Made by a program: the position numbers and the translations under genes
Shown: in pieces, positions 32,446 through 45,089 of the stretch
Layout: the number at the start of each line of letters is the position of its first letter
How positions within the stretch are numbered: position 1 is the first letter of the stretch
DNA from: an uncultured bacterium
GTDB lineage: Bacteria; Actinomycetota; Coriobacteriia; Coriobacteriales; Coriobacteriaceae
DNA: 64,000 bases
Direction: 5' to 3'
Assembly: GCA_905214105.1 (NCBI GenBank)
Contig: CAJMKK010000004.1
Coordinates: forward strand, 147,456 to 211,455
Notes under the pieces: model-generated
What the model saw: only the letters and a program-made list of their open reading frames with translations
Database searches by the model: none
What the model was told of the DNA's origin: nothing

Positions 32446-34776
32446 TTAAGCGGAAACTGCGGCGGAAGCAGCGTTGGTCTCGTCCTCGTCGGTCCATGCA
32501 TGTTTGGGCATAGGGCGGAAGATCTGGAAGAGCATCGCAACCAGCAGCACGATGGCCACAACCGTCCAGATGCCAAACTGACCCAGAACAAGCAGGTTGT
32601 AGAACTGGTTGATGAACAGGCCGATCACCCAAGCAAAGGCGCACTCGTAGCCGATGGCAATCGCGGTCCACTTGCCGGAGTCCATCTGGTTGCGGATGGT
32701 GCCCATGGCGGCAAAGCACGGAGCGCACAGCAGGTTGAAGGCACCAAAGGCAACGCAAGCGCCCATAGTCGGGAACATGCCGGCAAACGCTGTCCACAGG
32801 CTCGGGTCAGTCTCGGCGGCGTCGGCAACGGACAACAGCGAACCGGCAGTGGCGACGACGTTCTCCTTAGCGACAAGGCCAGAGACAGTCAGCGCGGTTG
32901 CCTGCCAGGTGCTAAAGCCGAGCGGGGCGAAGATCCAGGCGACCAGGTTACCGAGCATGGCAAGCACGGAGTAGTCCATGAACTCCTCGGGGATGCCGTC
33001 CATCGCAGGCAGGAAGCCAAAGGAGCCGTTGTAGCTACCAAAGTTGGAGAGGAACCAAACCACGACAGTGGATGCGAAGATGACCGTGCCGGCCTTCTTG
33101 ATAAAGGCCCAGCAGCGCTCCCACACGTGCAGCGCCCAAGAGCGAATTGCTGGGAAGTGGTAGGCAGGAAGCTCCATAACAAATGGCGTCGGGCGGCCGG
33201 CGAAGAGCTTGGTCTTCTTGAGCATGAGGCCCGAGGCGATGACGGCAAAGACGCCCAGGAAGTAGAAGAGCGGGCTGATCCACGCGGCGGTGGTGGAAGA
33301 ATCACCGATGATGGAACCCATGAGCAGGGCGATGATCGGCAGCTTGGCGCCGCAGGGGATGAACGTGGTGGTCATGACCGTCATACGGCGGTCCTTTTCG
33401 TTCTCGATCGTCTTGGTGGCCATTACGCCGGGAACGCCGCAGCCCGAGGACACGAGCATGGGGATAAAGGACTTACCGGACAGGCCAAAGCGGCGGAACA
33501 CGCGGTCCATAATGAAGGCGACACGGGCCATGTAGCCGCAGTCCTCCAGGAAGGACAGCATCACAAAGAGCAGGAACATCTGCGGGACGAAGCCGAAGAT
33601 GGCGCCCAGGCCGCCGACGATGCCGTCGCAGACCAGCGAATCGACCAGGCCGCCGTCCTCGGTGCCGCCCGCCACAAGGGCGTCGTGCACCATGGTGGTG
33701 ATACCCGGGACATAGGGGCCGTACTCCGCCGGGTCAATCGAATCGGCAGCGTCCTCACCCACAGCCTCGACAGCCGCATCATACGCATCGCGACCCTGAC
33801 CGAGCACGTACCAACCGTCGGTGCCGAAGAGCTGGTCGTTGGTGAAGTCGGTCACCGTGCCGCCCAGGGTAGAAACGGCGATGTAGTACACGCAAAACAT
33901 GATGACCACAAAGATCGGCAGGCCCAGGATACGGTTGGTAACCACGCGGTCGATCTTCTCGGAGGTGCTCATCTTGGCAGGAGCCTTGGTCATGCACTCG
34001 TCGACAATGTGGGCAATCACGCCATAGCGCTCGCCGGTGATGATGGACTCGGCGTCGTCGTCGCAATCCTGCTCGCACTGGGCGACCAGCTGCTCAACGC
34101 GAGCGGCCTTCTCCTTGGTGAGGTTGATGAGCTTGCAGGCGTCCGCGTCGCGCTCAAACAGCTTGACAGCGTAGTAGCGACGCTTGTTGGCGGGAACGCT
34201 CGCCGGCAGGTTGTTCTCGATGTGGTCCAGAACGTCCTCGATAGAGGAATCGAACTTGTGCTCCGGCACCTGGCCCTTGGAAGCAGCGGACTTCTTAACC
34301 TGCTCGAAAAGCTCCTTGATGCCCTTGTTCTTAAGGGCCGAGATCATCATGACCGGGCAGCCGAGCTTCTTGGACAGCTTGTCGGTGTCGATCTTGTCGC
34401 CGTTCTTCTCGACCAAGTCGGCCATGTTGAGGGCGACGACCACGGGCAGGCCGGTCTCGATAACCTGAAGCGCCAGGTACAGGTTGCGCTCGAGGTTGGT
34501 GGCATCGACCACCTGGACGACGACATCGGGCTCGCCGCTCATGAGGTAATCGCGCGAGCACTGCTCCTCGGGGCTGTAGGGGGAAAGCGAGTAGATGCCG
34601 GGGAGGTCCGTAATCGTGACGTTCTTGTCACTCAGGAGCTTGGCTTCCTTTTTCTCAACCGTGACGCCGGGCCAGTTGCCAACGTAGCCGTTGGCGCCGG
34701 TGATCAGGTTGAAAAGCGTGGTCTTGCCGCAGTTGGGGTTACCCGCCAGCGCGACATGGATCTGAGAATCCGCCAT
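32446..34776 (-). CDS. feoB: ferrous iron transporter FeoB
   Basis: A 776-residue inner-membrane Fe(II) transporter. The N-terminal GTPase has GNPNCGKTT (12-20), the G3 DLPG (57-60) and G4 NMAD (117-120). A helical domain follows, then about ten membrane segments with two gate repeats (VSSGCGVPGVMATK, FIPCGAKLPI). The ATG 34774-34776 follows GAAGAAGGA. An inverted repeat with AAGTTAG half-sites precedes it, suggesting iron control by a DtxR-type repressor. Confidence 0.95.
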   Translation of the reverse strand: MADSQIHVALAGNPNCGKTTLFNLITGANGYVGNWPGVTVEKKEAKLLSDKNVTITDLPGIYSLSPYSPEEQCSRDYLMSGEPDVVVQVVDATNLERNLYLALQVIETGLPVVVALNMADLVEKNGDKIDTDKLSKKLGCPVMMISALKNKGIKELFEQVKKSAASKGQVPEHKFDSSIEDVLDHIENNLPASVPANKRRYYAVKLFERDADACKLINLTKEKAARVEQLVAQCEQDCDDDAESIITGERYGVIAHIVDECMTKAPAKMSTSEKIDRVVTNRILGLPIFVVIMFCVYYIAVSTLGGTVTDFTNDQLFGTDGWYVLGQGRDAYDAAVEAVGEDAADSIDPAEYGPYVPGITTMVHDALVAGGTEDGGLVDSLVCDGIVGGLGAIFGFVPQMFLLFVMLSFLEDCGYMARVAFIMDRVFRRFGLSGKSFIPMLVSSGCGVPGVMATKTIENEKDRRMTVMTTTFIPCGAKLPIIALLMGSIIGDSSTTAAWISPLFYFLGVFAVIASGLMLKKTKLFAGRPTPFVMELPAYHFPAIRSWALHVWERCWAFIKKAGTVIFASTVVVWFLSNFGSYNGSFGFLPAMDGIPEEFMDYSVLAMLGNLVAWIFAPLGFSTWQATALTVSGLVAKENVVATAGSLLSVADAAETDPSLWTAFAGMFPTMGACVAFGAFNLLCAPCFAAMGTIRNQMDSGKWTAIAIGYECAFAWVIGLFINQFYNLLVLGQFGIWTVVAIVLLVAMLFQIFRPMPKHAWTDEDETNAASAAVSA

Positions 34777-34851
34777 TCAATCCTTCTTCCTTGTGTGCCC
34801 GCGCTGCTTTCTCCGCACGGGCTGGATAATGTGCTTCAACATTGCAAATTT

Positions 34852-34871
34852 AAGTTAGAAAAACCTAACTT
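34852..34871 (-). promoter_or_regulatory. inverted repeat upstream of feoB, possible iron-repressor box
   Basis: AAGTTAG (34852-34858) and CTAACTT (34865-34871) are separated by six bases. The TTAG/CTAA half-sites resemble DtxR/IdeR boxes. Confidence 0.5.
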
Positions 34872-34899
34872 TATCTGCATAAATAGTTGCCGCGGGCCC

Positions 34900-35121
34900 T
34901 TACTGGACCTCGACGACGGCAGCCTCCTCCTTGCGGATGGAAAGCTCGTAGCCGCGCACGTTGATCTCGACCGGATCTCCGAGCGGTGCAACCTTAACGA
35001 CCTTGAACGAAGTGCCCTTGATGAGGCCCAGGTCCATAAGGTGACGGCGAAGCGCGCCCTCGCCGTGAAGCTTGACGATGGTAGAGCTCTCGCCCACCTT
35101 AACGTCACCCAACGTCTTCAT
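34900..35121 (-). CDS. feoA: FeoA domain protein
   Basis: A 73-residue SH3-like FeoA protein: LGDVKVGESSTIVKLHGEG, then LRRHLMDLGLIKGT and the C-terminal YELSIRKEEAAVVEV. It supports FeoB in the cytoplasm. It is the second of two small feoA genes, 39 bp after the first and 123 bp before feoB. Confidence 0.9.
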   Translation of the reverse strand: MKTLGDVKVGESSTIVKLHGEGALRRHLMDLGLIKGTSFKVVKVAPLGDPVEINVRGYELSIRKEEAAVVEVQ

Positions 35122-35160
35122 ATTCTTTTCCCCCTTTCAGCTTTTATGAAATGCTGCGGA

Positions 35161-35403
35161 CTAACCGACGGTCATGATGTGCATGGCGACCTTGGTATCG
35201 ATACCAAAGCGTGCGCCCAGCACGGTGACGATGATATTGGCGCTACTCGAACTCACCACGTGAACCTCACTGCCCTCGACAAAGCCGAGGTCCTTGAGGT
35301 GGTGCTTCATGTCCTCATTGCCCTTTACACGAGACACGTGCACGGTTTCGCCCGCTTTCACCATCGAAAGCGGCATGGCCGGCATCTGCGGTCCGCAAGA
35401 CAT
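35161..35403 (-). CDS. feoA: FeoA domain protein (first copy)
   Basis: An 80-residue FeoA-type protein: MPLSMVKAGETVHVSRVKG, MKHHLKDLGFVEGSEVHVV, and the terminal GARFGIDTKVAMHIMT. It differs from the second FeoA by a Cys-containing N-terminal extension (MSCGPQMPA). It is first in the feoA-feoA-feoB order; the promoter region with a 15-bp inverted repeat lies just upstream. Confidence 0.9.
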   Translation of the reverse strand: MSCGPQMPAMPLSMVKAGETVHVSRVKGNEDMKHHLKDLGFVEGSEVHVVSSSSANIIVTVLGARFGIDTKVAMHIMTVG

Positions 35404-35446
35404 GAGTGTGCTCCTAACGTCAGTTCGTCCTCAACATCGACGCAGC

Positions 35447-35500
35447 AAAAGTTAACCACGTCTATGTTCGCTACAGTAAACTAGCACGTGGTTAACTTTT
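35447..35500 (-). promoter_or_regulatory. feo promoter flanked by 15-bp inverted repeats
   Basis: AAAAGTTAACCACGT (35447-35461) and its exact complement (35486-35500) flank 24 bp that should contain the core promoter. The arms contain GTTAAC. This suggests a dimeric regulator binding on either side, or a hairpin in the leader. Confidence 0.6.
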
Positions 35501-35547
35501 TGGAAAGGGTCCCTATTCAGTTTTCGGAAAAGTTTCCTATATGAAAC

Positions 35548-35583
35548 AAAAAGGCGCGGCAAAGGACCATCCTTTACCGCGCC
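35548..35583 (-). terminator. terminator of the HPr-like gene
   Basis: The 14-bp stem GGCGCGGCAAAGGA/TCCTTTACCGCGCC (35553-35566/35570-35583, one mismatch) is followed on the minus strand by TTTTTGTTT. Confidence 0.85.
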
Positions 35584-35592
35584 CTGTCATGC

Positions 35593-35841
35593 TTAGAGCG
35601 AGAGATTTCTGATCGATGTGACACAGGAGGCCTCATCCACGCCCGAAACGCGGAACACGACGTCTTCGCCACATTCGCCGCAGAGTGCCATGAGCCCTAT
35701 AACGTCGCGGCCATCCGTGTGGCGATCGCCGATACTGACTGACACGTCGCTACGATGCTTGGCAATGATGTCATAGAGCAGCGCAACCGGGCGGGCATGT
35801 AATCCCAACGGATCTTTAATCGTCTTTGTAAACTCGACCAT
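35593..35841 (-). CDS. HPr-family phosphocarrier protein
   Basis: An 82-residue HPr-like protein beginning MVEFTKTIKDPLGLHARP, with the phosphorylatable His15. The second conserved region reads GRDVIGLMAL: position 46, Ser in HPr proteins regulated by HPr kinase, is Asp here. The start ATG 35839-35841 follows GGAGGGG; a longer frame from 35886 lacks a site. No EI or permease gene is nearby. It could be a PTS HPr or a regulatory paralogue with a fixed phospho-Ser mimic. Confidence 0.85.
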   Translation of the reverse strand: MVEFTKTIKDPLGLHARPVALLYDIIAKHRSDVSVSIGDRHTDGRDVIGLMALCGECGEDVVFRVSGVDEASCVTSIRNLSL

Positions 35842-35937
35842 GTCCCCTCCCACGGCATCGCACATTCGGCCGGCAAACCCAGCCACGTGGTAGTTATTGT
35901 AGCGTTAGATGCTTGTCGAGAGCTCCTCTGAACACCT

Positions 35938-36159
35938 CGTGGGCAAAAAGTGGCAAATATGAGTACTGTCACCAATTTAGTAGCAGCAAAATCGAGAGCA
36001 AATTGCCTCCTTTGAGCGATTCGAAGAGGTTGAAAGCCGTCAAACGCCCTTTAAAGGGGGTTATATAAATTGATTTTGAGCCCGTTTTTGCTCAGAACAG
36101 GCCGAAAAATATGACACCTCTTTTGCAGCAGTACTCATATTTGGCATTTTTTGACCACG
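35938..36159. mobile_element. 222-bp MITE-like element with 31-bp terminal inverted repeats
   Basis: Arms 35938-35968 and 36129-36159 match at 28 of 31 positions; both contain CAAATATGAGTACTG. The 160-bp interior is AT-rich and contains no gene. It lies in the gap between the HPr-like gene and the permease terminator. No clear target-site duplication is visible. It is either a non-autonomous transposable element or a structured repeat. Confidence 0.55.
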
Positions 36160-36188
36160 GGGTCCAAAACCATGCCCCAAAACACAAA

Positions 36189-36214
36189 AGGAGGGGCCTC
36201 GTAAGGCCCCTCCT
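36189..36214 (-). terminator. terminator of the permease gene
   Basis: AGGAGGGGCC/GGCCCCTCCT (36189-36198/36205-36214) is followed on the minus strand by TTTGTGTTTT. Confidence 0.85.
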
Positions 36215-36262
36215 TAGGAAAGGGAACCGATTTATTCCACAGCCGTAGATTAATCCTAGCCG

Positions 36263-37738
<1,476 letters not shown>

Positions 37739-37802
37739 TCATCCGTTATATCTCATCTAAAACCGTCCGGACTGCAAGCGCAATCGTGGACGGCGCACCT
37801 GC

Positions 37803-37846
37803 TAAGGGGAATGGGGAAAAGGGAGTCAACAAAGCCATCCCCCTTA
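37803..37846 (-). terminator. hairpin after ebgC
   Basis: TAAGGGGAATGG (37803-37814) pairs with CCATCCCCCTTA (37835-37846) with one G-U. It lies beyond the stop of the EbgC-like gene. It has no U-run. Confidence 0.4.
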
Positions 37847-37879
37847 ACGGCGCGAAGCAAACGTCCAAACGGACGAATA

Positions 37880-38335
37880 CTACTTGTTGGGGAAGGAATA
37901 ACCTTCAACCGTCACGTGCAGTACCACGACGCGGGGATCCGCGGCATCGGCCACGACACGGTAGGCCTCGTCGATCTCGACGACGGCAACGCCGCCGGCG
38001 GGAATCGTCACGGTCTCCCCCGTACCCTCAAAGCGCTCGCGATCGTCGATATCGCTGTAGGCGCGCGTGCAGGTAAGATCCGTCTTGGAAGCCACCTCGA
38101 CGGTCAGGTCGCCATCGAGCGGGGCGAGCACGGCATGGTAGCGACGGTGACCGACCAGATCGGCGGTAGCTGCCTCGTGGGCGTTCACCCACCAGTACAC
38201 CAACGAGTCGCCGATGGAGTACGCCACGTCGTGCTGCAGGTCGGCAACACCATCGAGCGCCTGGCCGGTGCGCATCCACTTCTTGACAGACTTCATCTGA
38301 GCGTCGAAGTCGGCGCGCGAGTTAAAGACGTGCAT
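37880..38335 (-). CDS. ebgC: beta-galactosidase small subunit (EbgC/YhcH family)
   Basis: A 151-residue cupin-like protein of the EbgC/YhcH/YiaL family: MHVFNSRADFDAQM, HDVAYSIGDSLVYWWV and VVLHVTVEGYSFPNK. In the evolved beta-galactosidase system EbgC associates with the large EbgA subunit and is needed for full activity. The gene starts three bases after the end of the large-subunit gene, behind AAGGAGG, so it is coupled. Confidence 0.85.
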   Translation of the reverse strand: MHVFNSRADFDAQMKSVKKWMRTGQALDGVADLQHDVAYSIGDSLVYWWVNAHEAATADLVGHRRYHAVLAPLDGDLTVEVASKTDLTCTRAYSDIDDRERFEGTGETVTIPAGGVAVVEIDEAYRVVADAADPRVVVLHVTVEGYSFPNK

Positions 38336-38338
38336 GAC

Positions 38339-41362
<3,024 letters not shown>

Positions 41363-41379
41363 TCATCGTAGTGATTCTT

Positions 41380-41482
41380 GTGCAACCGGTTGTCCTTATC
41401 TTACGGGCGATGCAAAAAACTGTGCAACCGGTTGTCCGCTGAACGGTCGATTTGGCCGGATTAACGGTGCAACCGGTTGTAC
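41380..41482 (-). promoter_or_regulatory. beta-galactosidase promoter with three LacI-type operators
   Basis: GTGCAACCGGTTGTCC occurs at 41380-41395 and 41422-41437, and GTGCAACCGGTTGTAC at 41467-41482. The minus-strand -35 TTGCAC (41422-41427) lies in the middle operator and the -10 TAAGAT (41398-41403) follows at 18 bp. AACCGGTT is the classic LacI-family core. The divergent lacI gene is the likely source of the repressor. Confidence 0.8.
41440..41467 (-). promoter_or_regulatory. 28-bp direct-repeat motif upstream of the beta-galactosidase promoter
   Basis: TGAACGGTCG (41440-41449) and TTAACGG (41461-41467) repeat with a 21-bp period, 12 bp upstream of the -35. It has the same motif and spacing as upstream of the transporter and uxaC, and lies about one helical turn closer to the promoter. 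The rest of 41483-41723 shows no gene. Confidence 0.55.
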
Positions 41483-41723
41483 AACCGCGACACTTATGTC
41501 ACCCTGAATATTGAAACTCAACGCAAAACATCGTTCTTAAGCTCGTAGGCAACCGCCACGCCCGCTGATATCTCACCCACACGAGACGTATTCGATTGCG
41601 GCTTGGTTGCAAAACGACACCTGTCACCGGATATCATGAACGCTGTTCAGGTGCACTATAGTAAGCTGTATCCGCACCAGCCCGTATCAGTGACAACATC
41701 GACCGCATTTTCCAGGAGACGCC

Positions 41724-42740
41724 ATGACCCAGCCAGTTCGCACCGCACCTACGCTTGCCGAGGTTGCCGCAGCTGCCGGCGTGTCGCGCTCCACGGCATC
41801 GCGCGCCCTCAACGATTCGCCCCGCATTAGCGAGGAAACCAAAAAACGCGTCCGTGCGGCAGCCAAGAAAGTCAATTTTGTCCCCAACGCTCGCGGCCGA
41901 GCGCTCGCTGTCGGGCGCACGGAAATCATCGCCGTGCTCGTGACCGAGCCCCTGAGTGAGCTCTTCAGCGACCCCACCTATAGCGAATTTTTGAGCGGCA
42001 TTACCGAGGAACTGTCGGAGTCGTCCTATCTGCCCGTTATCTTGCAGGCGTCTTCTACGCATGAGCGCAACCGCGCACGCGAGCACTTTGAGCGCCGCTC
42101 GTTCGACGCCGTGATCGACGTCTCCCCTTACAAGGGCAGCGAGCTGCTCGAGGTGCTGCGCGAGCTGGGCGTACCCACCGTGTTGTGCGGCCAGCTCGAG
42201 GGCCACCCCTATCGCGACGTGTTCTCGACAGTCTACTCTGACGACGAAGAGGGCGGACGCTTTGCAGCGCTCGCTATGAAAGAGCGCGGGCGCAAAGATA
42301 TCGTCGCCGTGTTGGGACCGCAAGACAACCCCGCTGTTGTCGACCGCCTGCGCGGCTACCGCACCGTCCTGGGCGAAGACCTCCCAGGCGCAAACGTTAT
42401 CTATACCGGCTGGAACAGCGGAGACGGCTATCAGGCCATGCACCAGATCCTCGCGCGCGAGATTGCTTTCGATGGCGTGCTCTGCGGATCGGACCGTATC
42501 GCGGCTGGCGTCATCACCGCACTCAACGAGGCAGGCCTATCTGTTCCGGCGGACGTTTCCGTCGTCGGCTTCGACGATCACGAGATTGCGGCGCGCTGCG
42601 TCCCCGCGCTCACGACCGTCCGCCAGCCCCTGCGCGAAGAAGGCCACATGGCCGCCAACATTGCGCTCGACATGATCAAGGGCGCCGAGCCCACCACCTC
42701 CGTGATGCACATGCAGCTAATCCAGAGAGACTCGCTATAA
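41724..42740 (+). CDS. LacI-family repressor of the beta-galactosidase operon
   Basis: A 338-residue LacI/GalR regulator with helix-turn-helix TLAEVAAAAGVSRSTASRAL and effector domain (IAVLVTEPLSELF, VYSDDEEGGRFAA, VVGFDDHEIAARCVPALTTV). The ATG 41724 has AGGAG. It is divergent from ebgA, whose promoter carries GTGCAACCGGTTG operators. Repression lifted by a galactoside is the likely function. Confidence 0.9.
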   Translation: MTQPVRTAPTLAEVAAAAGVSRSTASRALNDSPRISEETKKRVRAAAKKVNFVPNARGRALAVGRTEIIAVLVTEPLSELFSDPTYSEFLSGITEELSESSYLPVILQASSTHERNRAREHFERRSFDAVIDVSPYKGSELLEVLRELGVPTVLCGQLEGHPYRDVFSTVYSDDEEGGRFAALAMKERGRKDIVAVLGPQDNPAVVDRLRGYRTVLGEDLPGANVIYTGWNSGDGYQAMHQILAREIAFDGVLCGSDRIAAGVITALNEAGLSVPADVSVVGFDDHEIAARCVPALTTVRQPLREEGHMAANIALDMIKGAEPTTSVMHMQLIQRDSL

Positions 42741-42750
42741 GAAACTAGGA

Positions 42751-42914
42751 CAGGCTTTCCGCCAGACAGTTGTTGCGGAAAGCCTGCCCCGTTTTGAGTG
42801 CTCATTCTGGGGCACAGTTTCCGTTAGACCGCTCAACCGGAAACTGTGCCCCATTATTTTGCCGAATTCTGGGTCGCGCTTTCCCAGAGGATTCCCTTTG
42901 GGAAAGCGCGACCC
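42751..42914. repeat. three consecutive hairpins after lacI
   Basis: A 12-bp stem CAGGCTTTCCGC (42751-42762/42775-42786) and two 15-bp stems, GGGGCACAGTTTCCG (42809-42823/42838-42852) and GGGTCGCGCTTTCCC (42871-42885/42900-42914), have perfect arms and 12-14-base loops. Each arm contains a TTTCC core. A degenerate fourth copy (GGGTCGCAGTTTCCGCGAC) follows at about 42933-42951. They resemble a REP-type array. Confidence 0.7.
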
Positions 42915-42987
42915 GTTCTGGACACAGATTCCGGGTCGCAGTTTCCGCGACGTCCGGTCACCCCATGCCCTCACAATCTCGGCGTAT

Positions 42988-43022
42988 AAAAAACGAGGGA
43001 AGGCACGCGTCCTTCCCTCGTT
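42988..43022 (-). terminator. terminator of aspS
   Basis: AACGAGGGAAGG/CCTTCCCTCGTT (42992-43003/43011-43022) is followed on the minus strand by TTTTTTATA, 24 bp after the aspS stop. Confidence 0.9.
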
Positions 43023-43045
43023 GCAAGCAATATGTAGCCGCTCGC

Positions 43046-44833
43046 CTACATCAAGCGCAGGCTGACATCCTTGAGCTGGGCGCCAGAAACGGCACTCGGA
43101 GCGCCCGACATGAGGTCGGAGCCGCTGGCCGTCTTGGGGAACGCCATGACGTCGCGGATGGAGTCGGAACCGGTGAGCAGCATGCACACGCGGTCCAGGC
43201 CCAGAGCGAAACCACCCATCGGGGGCGCACCAAACTTGAGCGCCTCCATGAGGAAGCCAAACTGAGACTCGGCGCGCTCCTCGGTAAAGCCCAGGAGCTT
43301 AAGCATGGACATCTGCATCTCGGCGTTGTGGATACGCATACCGCCGCCACCGGCCTCAAAGCCGTCCATGACAAAGTCGTAGGTGCAAGAACCGGCTGCC
43401 AACGGATTGGCCTCGATCTTGGCGATGTCGGTCTCGGTCGGCAGGGTGAAGGGCTGGTGCTCGGCTGCGTAGGCCTTGCGGTCCTCATCCCAGTGGAACA
43501 GCGGGAAGTTGACGACCCACAGGAAGTCGTGGCCCTCGCGCTTGATCTCAAGCGCGTTGGCCATGTGGGAACGCATGCCGCCCAGGATCTCGTCGGAAAG
43601 CAGGCGCGGGCCGGCGGCGAACATCACAAGGTCGCCGGGCTCGACATCCATGCGCTCGCGCAGAGCCGCCATCTCCTCGTCCGAGAAGAACTTGACGATG
43701 GGGCTGTTGATGGAGCCGTCCTCGCGGAAAGCGATCCACGCCAGACCCTTGGCGCCAAACGTGGAGGCCACGCCGGCAAGCTTATCGATCTTGGCACGTG
43801 CCCAGGCACCGGCGCCCTTGGCGTTGATGGCCTTGACGACAGAGCCCTCCTCGTTTGCCGCAGTCGCAAAGACCTTGAACTTGGAGTTGGCAAAGATGTC
43901 GGTCAGGTCGACCAGATGCATGCCATAGCGGGTATCGGGCTTGTCGGAGCCATAGGTGTCCATGGCCTCCCAGTAGTTCATGCGACGCAGCGGCGTGGGC
44001 ATCTCGACACCCATGCGGCCGAAGGCATCGGCCAGGACCTCTTCGAGCGCGCTCATAACGTCGTTCTGGTCCACGAAGGACATCTCGATATCGACCTGAG
44101 TGAACTCGGGCTGACGGTCGGCACGCAGGTCCTCGTCGCGGAAGCACTTGGCAACCTGATAGTAGCGCTCGACGCCACCGACCATAAGCAGCTGCTTCAG
44201 GAGCTGCGGGGACTGCGGCAGGGCGTAGAAGTTGCCCGGCTGAATACGGCTGGGAACGATGAAGTCACGAGCGCCCTCGGGCGTGGACTTAAACAGGGAG
44301 GGCGTCTCGACCTCCATGAACTCACGGTTGTGCAGCGCCTCGCGAATGGCAAAGGTAAAGTCGGAGCGCAGCTTGAGGTTGGCCATCATCTCGGGACGAC
44401 GGAGGTCCAGATAGCGATAGCGCAGGCGGGTGTCCTCGCTGGTCTCGATGCCGTCCTCGATCTGGAACGGCGGGGTGACGGAAGTGTTGAGCACCTCGGC
44501 ATGATCGGTCAGGACCTCGATCTCGCCGGTCGCGAGCTTGGTGTTGGTGGTCTCCTCGCCACGGGCGCGCACGACGCCGTGAATCTTGATGGGCCACTCG
44601 GGACGCATGGTCTCGGCGATCTTAAAGGCATCGCCGTCGGAATGCTCGGGGTCGAAGGTGAGCTGCGTGATGCCCTCGCGATCGCGAAGGTCGCAGAAGA
44701 TAAGGCCGCCGTGGTCGCGGCGACGGCTCACCCAACCGGTGAGGGTGACTTCTTCGCCCACGTTCTCGAAGCGAAGCTCGCCGCAGGTACGGGTGTGCAT
44801 GGAATGCTCGTCAATGGGACGGGTCTGGCTCAT
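43046..44833 (-). CDS. aspS: aspartyl-tRNA synthetase
   Basis: A 595-residue class II synthetase of the long bacterial type. It has the anticodon-binding OB fold (GEEVTLTGWVSRRRDHGG), motif 2 (YQVAKCFRDEDLRADRQPEFTQ), the GAD insertion and motif 3 (GFALGLDRVCMLLTG). The bacterial-type length means it may also charge tRNA-Asn, depending on whether asnS and gatCAB exist elsewhere. The ATG 44831-44833 follows AAAGGAGG. The gap 44834-45089 shows a GCCGCCC hairpin but no T-box. Confidence 0.95.
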   Translation of the reverse strand: MSQTRPIDEHSMHTRTCGELRFENVGEEVTLTGWVSRRRDHGGLIFCDLRDREGITQLTFDPEHSDGDAFKIAETMRPEWPIKIHGVVRARGEETTNTKLATGEIEVLTDHAEVLNTSVTPPFQIEDGIETSEDTRLRYRYLDLRRPEMMANLKLRSDFTFAIREALHNREFMEVETPSLFKSTPEGARDFIVPSRIQPGNFYALPQSPQLLKQLLMVGGVERYYQVAKCFRDEDLRADRQPEFTQVDIEMSFVDQNDVMSALEEVLADAFGRMGVEMPTPLRRMNYWEAMDTYGSDKPDTRYGMHLVDLTDIFANSKFKVFATAANEEGSVVKAINAKGAGAWARAKIDKLAGVASTFGAKGLAWIAFREDGSINSPIVKFFSDEEMAALRERMDVEPGDLVMFAAGPRLLSDEILGGMRSHMANALEIKREGHDFLWVVNFPLFHWDEDRKAYAAEHQPFTLPTETDIAKIEANPLAAGSCTYDFVMDGFEAGGGGMRIHNAEMQMSMLKLLGFTEERAESQFGFLMEALKFGAPPMGGFALGLDRVCMLLTGSDSIRDVMAFPKTASGSDLMSGAPSAVSGAQLKDVSLRLM

Positions 44834-45089
44834 ACCAGTGATCCTCCTTTATGGATCTGTGCCGCCCCGTGTCGTTCCGGGCGGCGTCGTACAGATTTGC
44901 CCGGCCTGCGTAAACCGCGCAGCCAGACATGGCGTTCTATCTTATCGCACCTGTGTCGATGTGCCGCGGAAAAGTAGCTCCTGCCCAAAGACTTGACGGA
45001 GACGAAACAATTGGCGCACCGCGGCCGTCGCCGAGGCACGCCGCGTGCGACAATGTGCCCCAATACAACCGCGCTCGGAAAGGCCCAAC

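Noticed and set aside
31987-35484. Open reading frame of 1165 codons on the plus strand
   Set aside because: It is antisense to feoA, feoB and their partner, which have clear motifs and ribosome-binding sites.
35938-36159. Full insertion sequence
   Set aside because: No transposase frame lies between the inverted ends; therefore listed only as MITE-like.
44834-45089. T-box or other riboswitch upstream of aspS
   Set aside because: Only a simple GC hairpin is visible; no T-box sequence or terminator arrangement.
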